A stretch of DNA of 14,672 nt, taken from assembly GCA_945879625.1 (NCBI GenBank), contig CAMCVA010000019.1, positions 1 to 14,672 of the forward strand. The letters run 5' to 3'. The position numbers and the translations under genes are program-made. Origin of the DNA: Flavobacterium psychrophilum (lineage in GTDB: Bacteria; Bacteroidota; Bacteroidia; Flavobacteriales; Flavobacteriaceae). The first letter of the stretch is position 1, and each line of letters starts with the position of its first letter. Positions 7,314 through 14,672 of this stretch are shown piece by piece. The notes beneath the pieces are model-generated. The model had not been told where the DNA came from, made no database searches, and saw nothing but the letters and a program-made list of their open reading frames with translations.

Positions 7314-9032
7314 ATGAAAGTAAACACTATTATGACTTTAAAACTAATGCTGTCCGCAGTATTGGTGCTTGGATTGACTGCAAGTTGCAGCAAACAATCA
7401 AGTGCAAAAAACGGTTCATCAGCAACCGGATGGAAAGTGAACGACAAAAAAGGTGGATTTCAGTATGCATCAAACTTCAAGCGTCAAGAGACTGGCCCTG
7501 GTCTTATAATGGTTGAAGGTGGTACATTTACCATGGGTAAAGTACAAGACGATGTGATGCACGATTGGAATAATTCACCAAACCAACAACACGTTCAGTC
7601 TTTCTACATGGACGAAACAGAAGTAACCAATTTGATGTACATGGAGTACTTGGATTGGGTGAAACGTGTCTTTCCACCAGATCAAGAAAATTATAAAACG
7701 ATATACGAAGGCGCTTTGCCCGATACTTTGGTATGGAGAAACCGTTTAGGATATAATGAAACCATGACCAACAACTACTTGAGACATCCGGCTTATGCTG
7801 GTTATCCGGTTGTGGGTGTAAATTGGATTCAAGCAGTTGAATTTAGCAAATGGAGAACCGAACGTGTAAACGAAAATGTTTTGGAGCGCGAAGGCTATTT
7901 GAAAAAGGATGCTAAATTATTAGACGTAACTGCCGAAGCCAACTTCAGTACTGAAACGTATTTAAATTCACCATCTAAAGCTTTTGGTGGGGATGACAAA
8001 ATTGTATTAAAAGGAAGAAAAAACAGTTTGTCCAAACCGATTAAAACCAAAGGGACCAAAGACAAACCAGCTACCGAAACTGCAGCGCGTAATGTATATG
8101 CGCAAAGAACTTCAGGTATTGTTTTACCGGAGTACCGATTGCCGACTGAAGCCGAGTGGGAATATGCTGCTGCTGCCGATGTAGGTCAACGTGAATATAA
8201 CATTTACAAAGGTCAAAAGAAATACCCTTGGTCTGGAAGTTATACCCGTACAGGTAAACGTAAAATAAAAGGGGATCAATTGGCCAACTTCAAACAGGGA
8301 AAAGGAGATTACGGTGGAATTGCTGGATGGTCTGATGATAATGCAGATATTACCAACGTAGTAAAATCATACCCGCCAAATGATTTTGGATTGTATGATA
8401 TGGCTGGTAACGTAGCCGAATGGGTTGCCGATGTTTACCGTCCTATTGTTGATGACGAAGCGAGTGACTTTAACTACTTTAGAGGTAATGTGTACACCAA
8501 AAATAAAATTGGTGACGACGGTAAAGTAGAATTGGTAACCAAAGAAACTCAGAAATTTGATACACTTTCTAATGGTAAATTAATAGCGGTAAATTTTCCA
8601 GGTCAAATTGCTCAAGTACCAGTGAACGAAAACGAAACGTATTTGAGAATAAATTTTGACAAAAGCAATCACAAAAACTACCGTGATGGCGACAAGCAAT
8701 CTACCCGTTATTTTGATTTTGGTTCTGCTGATGAAGAAGATGCCGCTTCCAAAATTAAACACAGAATGTACGATTCGCCAATTCATAATGTGTCTACCGA
8801 TACATTAGGAAACATGACTAGAAAATATGATAAATCATCAAAAAGAACTTCTATGATAGACGACAAAGTTCGTGTATACAAAGGAGGGTCTTGGAGAGAT
8901 AGAGCCTATTGGTTAGACCCGGGACAACGTAGATATTTTCCTCAAGATATGGCTTCAGATCACATCGGATTCCGTTGTGCCATGTCAAGAGTTGGTCCTA
9001 AAGCAGACCACAAGAAAAGACCAAGAAATTAA
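7314..9032 (+). CDS. gldJ: Gliding motility/T9SS lipoprotein GldJ
   Basis: GldJ is an outer-membrane-associated periplasmic lipoprotein required for gliding and for T9SS function and stability of other Gld proteins in Flavobacterium. The 572-residue protein has a lipoprotein signal with lipobox LTASC and lipidated C25. The body is a formylglycine-generating-enzyme-like (sulfatase-modifying factor) domain split by charged insertions: GLIMVEGGTFTMG (63-75), MDETEVTN (99-106), YRLPTEAEWEYAA (about 273-285), FGLYDMAGNVAEWV (about 360-375), VYKGGSWRDRAYW (about 522-534) and GFRCAMSR near the end. The cysteine pair of active FGE enzymes is not present in the GGSWRDRAYWLDPGQRR stretch, so a structural role fits. 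GldK is a paralogue with the same fold; the lipobox, length and porU/porV/murF neighbours favour GldJ. Reading upstream to a TTG at 7215 would bury the signal peptide, so 7314 is used; ATG 7332 is also possible. Confidence 0.93.
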   Translation: MKVNTIMTLKLMLSAVLVLGLTASCSKQSSAKNGSSATGWKVNDKKGGFQYASNFKRQETGPGLIMVEGGTFTMGKVQDDVMHDWNNSPNQQHVQSFYMDETEVTNLMYMEYLDWVKRVFPPDQENYKTIYEGALPDTLVWRNRLGYNETMTNNYLRHPAYAGYPVVGVNWIQAVEFSKWRTERVNENVLEREGYLKKDAKLLDVTAEANFSTETYLNSPSKAFGGDDKIVLKGRKNSLSKPIKTKGTKDKPATETAARNVYAQRTSGIVLPEYRLPTEAEWEYAAAADVGQREYNIYKGQKKYPWSGSYTRTGKRKIKGDQLANFKQGKGDYGGIAGWSDDNADITNVVKSYPPNDFGLYDMAGNVAEWVADVYRPIVDDEASDFNYFRGNVYTKNKIGDDGKVELVTKETQKFDTLSNGKLIAVNFPGQIAQVPVNENETYLRINFDKSNHKNYRDGDKQSTRYFDFGSADEEDAASKIKHRMYDSPIHNVSTDTLGNMTRKYDKSSKRTSMIDDKVRVYKGGSWRDRAYWLDPGQRRYFPQDMASDHIGFRCAMSRVGPKADHKKRPRN

Positions 9033-9038
9033 GCATAC

Positions 9039-9066
9039 AAAAGCCCTTTAGTTAGGGCTTTTTTTA
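9039..9066 (+). terminator. Rho-independent terminator after gldJ
   Basis: A 9-base perfect stem (9039-9047 with 9054-9062, core AGCCCT/AGGGCT) with a 6-base loop runs into a T tract ending at 9065. It begins 7 bases after the gldJ stop and ends 12 bases before murF, so murF needs readthrough or its own promoter inside gldJ; no clear one was seen. Confidence 0.85.
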
Positions 9067-9077
9067 TACCTACTTCT

Positions 9078-10361
9078 ATGACTATAGCTGCTATTCATGC
9101 CTTGTTTTTACAATCAACGGCTGTTGTAATTGACACGAGGAAAATTATCCCCAATGCATTTTTTGTTGCCTTAAAAGGCGAACGTTTTGACGCCAATACG
9201 TTTGCTGCCGAGGCCTTGCAATTGGGCGCTGCCTATGTGCTAATTGACAACCCTAACTATTATATTGACGAACGAACCATTTTGGTAGATGATACTCTTC
9301 AAAGTTTGCAAGAATTGGCTAAATTTCATCGTCAATTTCTGGGCATTCCAATTATTGCCTTGACTGGAAGCAACGGAAAAACCACCACCAAAGAACTGAT
9401 ACATGTTGTGCTCTCCCGGAAATATTCTTGTGCGGCAACTGTAGGTAATTTGAATAACCATATTGGAGTACCGCTCACTTTGTTATCATTTAATCAAACT
9501 ACAGAGATTGGCATTGTAGAAATGGGTGCCAATCACCAAAAAGAAATTGAATTTTTATGCGAATTAGCCACACCCGATTACGGGTATATTACCAATTTTG
9601 GCAAAGCACATTTAGAAGGTTTTGGTGGGGTAGCCGGCGTTATAAAAGGAAAAAGTGAAATGTATTCCTATTTGTTGGCAAATCATAAAACAGCTTTTGT
9701 GAACGCCGATGATCCTATACAATTTGAGAAAACAACTTCGATTACTCGATTTACCTTTAGTTCAATAAAGGCAACATCGGATGTGGTGGTTCATTCAGTA
9801 TCTGCAAATCCTTTTGTTTCCTTGACTTTTCATGATACAATGATTAGTTCTCAATTAATAGGATTATATAATTCATCCAACATTTGTGCAGCAATTGCGA
9901 TAGGGAATTATTTTAAAGTGAAGGATCAGGACATTAAACAAGCAATTGAATTTTATGTCCCCGACAATAATAGATCTCAAATTATTACCAAAGGCAGTAC
10001 TGAAATTATCTTAGACGCCTACAATGCCAATCCAAGCAGTATGGCAGTGGCCGTTGCTAATTTTGCTCAATTGTCACATCCGTCCAAATTGATGATTTTA
10101 GGCGACATGTTTGAGTTGGGGGAGGATTCAGCAAGTGAACATGGGGCCTTGGTTCAATTGGTTGCTCAAACAACTATTCCAATGACTTATTTTGTTGGGC
10201 CTGCCTTGTTTGCTCAACAATTATCTTTACCTACCATGCGCTTTTTTGCAACCTATGCTGAATTTGAACAATTTTATAAATCACAGCATATTGAGTCTTC
10301 ACTCATCCTAATAAAAGGATCACGAGGAATGGCTTTAGAAAGAATGGTAGAATTGGTGTAA
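9078..10361 (+). CDS. murF: UDP-N-acetylmuramoyl-tripeptide--D-alanyl-D-alanine ligase
   Basis: MurF uses ATP to add D-Ala-D-Ala to UDP-MurNAc-tripeptide, the last cytoplasmic step in making the peptidoglycan pentapeptide precursor. The 427-residue protein has all three Mur-ligase domains. The N-terminal domain carries DTRK (19-22) and the FVALKG segment. The central ATPase domain has the P-loop GSNGKTTTK (97-105), NNHIGVPLT (126-134), EMGANH (148-153), and KSE (192-194) where the carbamylated lysine is expected. The C-terminal domain has NNRSQ (297-301), DAYNANPSSM (313-322) and LGDMFELG (341-348). Length is typical. It follows the gldJ terminator closely and is not in a cell-wall (dcw) cluster here. 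Confidence 0.96.
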   Translation: MTIAAIHALFLQSTAVVIDTRKIIPNAFFVALKGERFDANTFAAEALQLGAAYVLIDNPNYYIDERTILVDDTLQSLQELAKFHRQFLGIPIIALTGSNGKTTTKELIHVVLSRKYSCAATVGNLNNHIGVPLTLLSFNQTTEIGIVEMGANHQKEIEFLCELATPDYGYITNFGKAHLEGFGGVAGVIKGKSEMYSYLLANHKTAFVNADDPIQFEKTTSITRFTFSSIKATSDVVVHSVSANPFVSLTFHDTMISSQLIGLYNSSNICAAIAIGNYFKVKDQDIKQAIEFYVPDNNRSQIITKGSTEIILDAYNANPSSMAVAVANFAQLSHPSKLMILGDMFELGEDSASEHGALVQLVAQTTIPMTYFVGPALFAQQLSLPTMRFFATYAEFEQFYKSQHIESSLILIKGSRGMALERMVELV

Positions 10362-10429
10362 AAGGTGTGTTTTTAATTTATTTGAAACTAATTAATTGCA
10401 CATCCTAAGTTAATTTAAGTTAAAACATA

Positions 10430-10437
10430 TATATTTG
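10430..10437 (+). promoter_or_regulatory. -7 promoter element for the small protein/adhesin pair
   Basis: TATATTTG is an exact TAnnTTTG match on the plus strand in the 131-base gap after murF. No TTG is at the proper distance; TTA at 10410-10412 lies 17 bases upstream and is the best -33 candidate. Transcription would start around 10443, at the foot of the following hairpin. Confidence 0.5.
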
Positions 10438-10443
10438 ATAACC

Positions 10444-10474
10444 TGTACAGCCAAAACTGTGCATTTTGTTTTTT
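10444..10474 (+). terminator. Hairpin plus T-rich tract in the leader, terminator or attenuator
   Basis: A 7-base stem with one G-T pair (10444-10450 with 10457-10463, loop CCAAAA) is followed by TTTTGTTTTTT. It may end murF transcripts 82 bases after the murF stop. Because it sits directly downstream of the -7 element it could also stop most transcripts from that promoter before the small gene. Confidence 0.45.
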
Positions 10475-10492
10475 ATCTTAAATATGTTTTCC

Positions 10493-10765
10493 ATGAAAAA
10501 GAATAGCTGCTTAGTATTTTTCCTGCTCACTTTAGCCTGTCAGGCACAAGAAAAAAAATCAATTCGTACTCAACATTCCAAAACGCTTCAAGTTCAGTCA
10601 ACTGTTGTTCATGACGCTCCATCAACAATAACAGATCCTGCTATTCGACAAAAAAATGAATTACCTATTTCAGCAAAGACAAACCCAGAAGTGTTTTTCG
10701 TAGATAAGGAAAAACCTAGAGCGGAGAATGTAGACACTAAAAAAAATTCATTACAAGTAAAATAA
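10493..10765 (+). CDS. Small exported protein of unknown function
   Basis: I do not recognise this 90-residue protein. It begins MKKNSCLVFFLLTLACQAQEKK, an N-terminal export signal; cleavage after CQA|Q is likely, while C15 in TLAC makes a weak lipobox, so a lipoprotein is possible. The mature part is short, polar, rich in Lys, Ser, Thr and Pro, with no cysteine, no predicted membrane segment and no visible repeat, and looks disordered. Starts at TTG 10466 and ATG 10484 are also in frame, but only 10493 gives a normal basic n-region and lies clear of the T tract. The giant secreted protein starts 6 bases after its stop, so the two are very likely co-transcribed and may act together. Confidence 0.65.
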   Translation: MKKNSCLVFFLLTLACQAQEKKSIRTQHSKTLQVQSTVVHDAPSTITDPAIRQKNELPISAKTNPEVFFVDKEKPRAENVDTKKNSLQVK

Positions 10766-10771
10766 CAGGCT

Positions 10772-13700
10772 ATGAATTTAAAAAGGTATGTATTCGTTTT
10801 ATTCGTTTTTATACATGTGCTTGGGTTAGAAAAAGCCTATGCCCAACCCAGTAATGACGCCTGTGTAAATGCGATTTTGCTTCCAGTTGGAATTGGTAGT
10901 TGTACTTCGCCTCTGTATACTAATGTTGGTGCAACAAGCGTGGGAGATCCAGCAACACCTTCTTGCTGGTTGCCTAATTCTAGTAATAACACCGTTTGGT
11001 TTTCTTTTCAAGCAAGTTCTACAGATGTTGAAATATCCACCAATTTTTCAGGCACATTAGCCAACACCCAAATTGCAGCGTACAGCGGAACATGCGGCGC
11101 TTTAACACAATTAGCCTGCCAAGAAAATGTAAATACTGCTGGCGGTTTATTGCATACCGCTATTATTTTACGAGGCTTGACCGTAGGAAATATATACTAC
11201 CTTATGGTTGATGGAAATGGCACACAAACCGGAGATTTTGGAATTTGTGTACAGCAAACCAATCCTATCTCACCACCCTTGCCAGCGCAAGATTGTGAAA
11301 CTGCCCAATTTCTATGTAATCTATCCAATATTGTAGTTGGTAATGGAATAGGAGGAGTAGGGTTTGATCAAACAAATCCTAGTTGTTTTGGAGCGCCAGG
11401 AGAACGTTCGTCTTGGTGGTATTCTTTTACTGCTTTAACTTCTGGGACACTTGCGTTTACCATCACCCCAAATGCTGTGGTGGATTATGATTTTGCTGTA
11501 TTTAATTCTACAGCAAGTTGTCCGGGGACTGAACTTAGCTGCAACTGGTCTCCTACTACCGGAGCATTGGGAACAACAGGTTTAGGTTGTGCTGGAGTGC
11601 AATGTAACCCCACATTCGCGGTTGTAGCGGGACAAACCTATTCTATTTTAATTGATCGTTTTACGGCTACATCATCATCTGGATTTACGTTAAATTTTGG
11701 AGGAACTACAGCCACTTTTGCAAGCCCAAATCCTACATTTAGTTCCACTACTGCCTGCGTAGGAACCGCAACCAATTTTACGAATACAACCCTAGGAAGC
11801 AATACCTACAGTTGGACGTTTGGTGATGGTGCAACATCCAATTTAGCTAATCCTTCCCATGCCTATGCCGTTGCTGGAACATATCAAGTAACTTTGTTGG
11901 TAACCTCTGTGCCCGGAGGCTGTCAAAACTCGGTAACTCTTCCTGTGGATGTTGCTGCAATTCCATCGGTTGATGCAGGTACAGCCGCGTCAATTTGTGC
12001 CGGTTCGTGTATTACTTTATCGGCATCTACAAATGCAACTGGGTTTACTGGCCCCACCTCATTTTCAAATTCTACCACCTATGCAATCCCCGACGGCAGT
12101 ACAACAGGCGTAAATGCTCCTATAACTGTTTCTGGGATTTTCCCTTCGGCTATAACGTCAACCTCAATTCAGTCGGTTTGTATAAATATAAATCATACCT
12201 GGGATTCTGATTTAGACATTTTTTTAAGATGTCCCGACGGTACCCTGTTGGAGTTGTCAACTGACAATGGGGGTCTTGATGACAATTATACAAACACCTG
12301 TTTTTCTCCAACCGCTGGATCTGTAATTACTGCTGGAATTGCACCCTTCACAGGAACTTATTTGCCGGAGCAATTATTTTCAGTATTAAATGGCTGTACA
12401 GCTAATGGTACTTGGAATTTGTTTGTCCAAGATGATACAGGATTTGATACGGGGTCGATACTAAATTGGTCAATCACATTTAATAATACGATACCGCCTT
12501 TCACTTGGTCGCCAACTACGGCCATGACCAACAGCACTACATTAACTCCGTCGGTTTGCCCAACTACCACTACAACGTATACCTTAACAGCCAATGGTGC
12601 GGGAGGATGTTTGGCAACAGACCAAGTAACCGTTGCTGTTGTCGCTCAACCCAATGCAGGAATTGATGGATCGACTTCAATTTGTAATACAGACACTACC
12701 CCAATAAATTTATTTACCTTAATTTCTGGTGAGCAAACGGGTGGAATTTGGACAAGAACTAATGGCACAGCTGGGACTTTAAATGGTTCAACGGGTATTT
12801 TTACACCTGCCATAGGAACAACAAATAGCACATTTATTTATACAGTAACAGGAACAACTCCATGTTTGCCCGACACGAGTACAGTCACACTCAACGTGAC
12901 TACTGGAACTCCGCCAACCTACACGGCCTCGACTGTAAATTGTAGTCCGGGCTCTGTGAGTTTTTCAGGGATTTCTGCAGGAGCTACATTTAGTTGGGTG
13001 AGTGGACCTGCAGGCTATACTTTTACTACTCCAACAACGGCTAACCTTTCCAATTTGCCCCAAGGAACTTTTTGTGTTAACATTACAAACCCTGCGTCTC
13101 CCGGTGGTCTTGTGAATACAACTTTGTTTGCAGAAACATTTGAGTCAGGAACTTCAAATTGGACAATTGATAACTCTAATGGACCAAATCGATTTATTGT
13201 TAATGCTGTTTATCCGGGTGGCAGTTGTGTAACAGGTGCTGGAACATTTACTGTTGCGGCTGTACCCAATCAACCTGTAGCCGTAACGGCAGGTCCCAAT
13301 TCAAATTATTTACACATTTCGGCAACCACTACCACAGGAGCAACATGTGGAGCGGGATCTTCGATTCCTTTTCCCCCTTTGAACGCAAATTTTGACAGCC
13401 AAATCTCCAATCAAAAAGCCACACTTAATACGGTATTAAACACCATTGGAAAATCGAATGTTCTATTTAGTTTTTATTGGTTGGCACAAGGGGAAACAAA
13501 TGCAAATGGCGCAAATGATTTTGGTGTAATCGAATACAGCATCAACGGAGGCGTTGCATGGATACAAGCCGGCGTAGTATTAAGAAGACAAACAACTTGG
13601 CTGGCCGACTCAAGAACAGATCCATCCTGGAGTAATCAAGCAGATTTACGGTTTAGAATTCGTTGGGAAAATGACAACGCTTCAAGTGTAGATCCTCCTT

Positions 13701-14672
13701 TAGCGATCGATCAAATTACAATAACTGCAGACGCAAATCTTCCTGCAGGTTGTGCAACCACAGTACAAGAATGTTATGTTGTAAACCCAGCGCACACAAT
13801 CGCTCTGACTTCTGTAACAACTTCAGAAAATCAAACGCTTTGTATCAATACGGCTATCACGCCAATCACCTATACGTTAGGTGGCGGCGCAACAGGTGCG
13901 AACGTAACCGGTTTACCAACTGGAGTAACCGCGACAGTTGCAGGAACTACTTTGACCATCTCTGGAACACCGTCAACTACAACAGGATCACCGTTTACTT
14001 ATGCTATTACCACCACTGGAAACACCTGTACTGTTGCTACCGATGGCGGAACAATCACAATCAACCCGATCCACACAATTGCATTGACTTCTGCGGCTTC
14101 TACCGAAACGCAGAGCTTGTGTGTAAGCACAGCACTTAGTCCAATTACCTATACGTTAGGTGGCGGCGCAACCGGCGCGAATGTAACTGGCTTGCCAACA
14201 GGGGTAACCGCGACAGTTGCCGGGACTACTTTGACGATCTCGGGAACGCCAACTACCACAACAGGTTCTCCTTTTACTTATGCTATCACCACCACCGGAA
14301 ACACCTGTACTGTTGCTACCGATGGCGGAACAATCACAATCAACCCGATCCACACGATTGCATTGACTTCTGTAACAACTTCAGAAAACCAAACGCTTTG
14401 TATTAATACGGCCATCACGCCAATTACCTATACCTTGGGTGGCGGTGCAACAGGCGCGAATGTAACTGGCTTGCCAACAGGGGTAACCGCTACAGTAGCA
14501 GGTACTACTTTGACCATCTCGGGAACCCCATCAACTACAACAGGATCACCGTTTACTTATGCTATTACCACCACTGGAAACACCTGTACAGTTGCCACCG
14601 ACAGCGGAACAATTACGATCAACCCGATCCACACAATTGCATTAACCTCTGCAGCTTCTACCGAAACGCAAA
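10772..14672 (+). CDS. Giant multidomain secreted adhesin-like protein (PKD, P domain, Ig-like, tandem repeats); runs off the right edge
   Basis: The frame is open for 1300 codons with no stop to the window end. A signal peptide (MNLKRYVFVLF...AYA|Q, cut near 24/25) leads two Cys-containing beta-sandwich domains: about 28-160 (NDACVNA, WFSFQAS, YYLMVDGNG) and about 174-312 (DCETAQFLC, WWYSFTA). A PKD domain covers about 319-398 (WTFGDG from W348, then AGTYQVTLLV). An Ig-like module starts near 400 (DAGTAASICAGSCITLSAS) and seems to resume at FTWSP (W579) after a proprotein-convertase P domain (about 430-572; HTWDSDLDIFLRCPDG, NGTWNLFVQDD). Two more Ig-like modules (625-711, 712-780), a jelly-roll-like domain (781-1007; ETFESGTSNWT) and 93-residue repeats from 1008 follow. 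Such architecture is typical of T9SS-exported flavobacterial surface proteins, which end in a type A or B sorting domain; that end is not visible. Enzyme activity is not indicated. Confidence 0.88.
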   Translation, partial: MNLKRYVFVLFVFIHVLGLEKAYAQPSNDACVNAILLPVGIGSCTSPLYTNVGATSVGDPATPSCWLPNSSNNTVWFSFQASSTDVEISTNFSGTLANTQIAAYSGTCGALTQLACQENVNTAGGLLHTAIILRGLTVGNIYYLMVDGNGTQTGDFGICVQQTNPISPPLPAQDCETAQFLCNLSNIVVGNGIGGVGFDQTNPSCFGAPGERSSWWYSFTALTSGTLAFTITPNAVVDYDFAVFNSTASCPGTELSCNWSPTTGALGTTGLGCAGVQCNPTFAVVAGQTYSILIDRFTATSSSGFTLNFGGTTATFASPNPTFSSTTACVGTATNFTNTTLGSNTYSWTFGDGATSNLANPSHAYAVAGTYQVTLLVTSVPGGCQNSVTLPVDVAAIPSVDAGTAASICAGSCITLSASTNATGFTGPTSFSNSTTYAIPDGSTTGVNAPITVSGIFPSAITSTSIQSVCININHTWDSDLDIFLRCPDGTLLELSTDNGGLDDNYTNTCFSPTAGSVITAGIAPFTGTYLPEQLFSVLNGCTANGTWNLFVQDDTGFDTGSILNWSITFNNTIPPFTWSPTTAMTNSTTLTPSVCPTTTTTYTLTANGAGGCLATDQVTVAVVAQPNAGIDGSTSICNTDTTPINLFTLISGEQTGGIWTRTNGTAGTLNGSTGIFTPAIGTTNSTFIYTVTGTTPCLPDTSTVTLNVTTGTPPTYTASTVNCSPGSVSFSGISAGATFSWVSGPAGYTFTTPTTANLSNLPQGTFCVNITNPASPGGLVNTTLFAETFESGTSNWTIDNSNGPNRFIVNAVYPGGSCVTGAGTFTVAAVPNQPVAVTAGPNSNYLHISATTTTGATCGAGSSIPFPPLNANFDSQISNQKATLNTVLNTIGKSNVLFSFYWLAQGETNANGANDFGVIEYSINGGVAWIQAGVVLRRQTTWLADSRTDPSWSNQADLRFRIRWENDNASSVDPPLAIDQITITADANLPAGCATTVQECYVVNPAHTIALTSVTTSENQTLCINTAITPITYTLGGGATGANVTGLPTGVTATVAGTTLTISGTPSTTTGSPFTYAITTTGNTCTVATDGGTITINPIHTIALTSAASTETQSLCVSTALSPITYTLGGGATGANVTGLPTGVTATVAGTTLTISGTPTTTTGSPFTYAITTTGNTCTVATDGGTITINPIHTIALTSVTTSENQTLCINTAITPITYTLGGGATGANVTGLPTGVTATVAGTTLTISGTPSTTTGSPFTYAITTTGNTCTVATDSGTITINPIHTIALTSAASTETQ
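13793..14672 (+). repeat. 279-base tandem repeat array within the giant gene, alternating A-B-A-B
   Basis: Units start at 13793, 14072, 14351 and 14630, each exactly 279 bases (93 codons) apart; the fourth is cut by the window edge. Each unit encodes an Ig-like beta module beginning HTIALTS, with one conserved Cys in the first third (TLCINT or SLCVST), a GGGATGANVTGLPTGV core, a second Cys in GNTCTVATD, and ending TITINPI. Units 1 and 3 share TSVTTSENQTLCINTAIT; units 2 and 4 instead begin TSAASTETQ, and unit 2 continues SLCVSTALS. The true repeat is therefore a 558-base pair of modules. The array continues right of the window. Confidence 0.92.

Noticed and set aside
10466..10492. TTG start for the small exported protein
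   Set aside because: It overlaps the T tract of the hairpin and adds a hydrophobic stretch before the basic MKK start, which is unlike signal peptides.
13750..14139. 129-codon plus-strand open frame in the repeat region, and a similar minus-strand one at 14156-14353
   Set aside because: Both are other-frame readings of the giant gene; their repeated, odd composition comes from the 279-base array.
13793..14672. Regular repeats as a CRISPR array
   Set aside because: Units are 279 bases, contiguous, without unique spacers, and translate in frame as a protein module.

Overview
The window looks like chromosomal DNA of a gliding, type IX secretion system (T9SS) bearing member of the Flavobacteriaceae, probably Flavobacterium or a close relative. 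The evidence is recognisable PorU, PorV and GldJ proteins, flavobacterial signal peptides ending in ...A|Q, AT-rich intergenic DNA, and -7 promoter elements of the Bacteroidota type TAnnTTTG. This was read by eye from the sequence; no database search was made.

Layout. Positions 1-7106 are all on the minus strand. Read in transcription order from 7106 downwards they are porU (C25 family sortase/C-terminal signal peptidase of the T9SS), porV (its outer-membrane partner), a cytidine deaminase gene (cdd), pdhA (pyruvate dehydrogenase E1 alpha) and the first 117 codons of pdhC (dihydrolipoyl acetyltransferase E2), which runs off the left edge. porV has its own promoter-like sequence inside the end of porU and a good intrinsic terminator after it. 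That terminator also shows that the cdd start lies at 1992 rather than further upstream. The pdhC linker region carries two GC-rich palindromes read in frame; they look like interspersed genomic repeats that have become part of the protein.

From 7314 onwards everything is on the plus strand: gldJ (gliding/T9SS lipoprotein with an inactive formylglycine-generating-enzyme-like fold), an intrinsic terminator, murF (peptidoglycan precursor ligase), a 131-base gap with a strong -7 element and a hairpin followed by a T tract, a small unrecognised exported protein of 90 residues, and 6 bases later a giant secreted protein. The giant gene starts at 10772 and stays open to the right edge (1300 complete codons visible).

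The giant protein is a modular cell-surface or secreted adhesin-like T9SS client: signal peptide, two Cys-containing beta-sandwich domains, a PKD domain, an Ig-like module that appears to be split by a proprotein-convertase P domain, more Ig-like modules, a jelly-roll-like domain, and then exact 279-base (93-residue) tandem repeats that alternate in an A-B-A-B order. The functional story is T9SS machinery (porU, porV, gldJ) lying close to a likely T9SS cargo, with housekeeping genes (pdhA, pdhC, cdd, murF) interleaved. The least described parts are the small-protein/adhesin pair and the higher-order repeat array.
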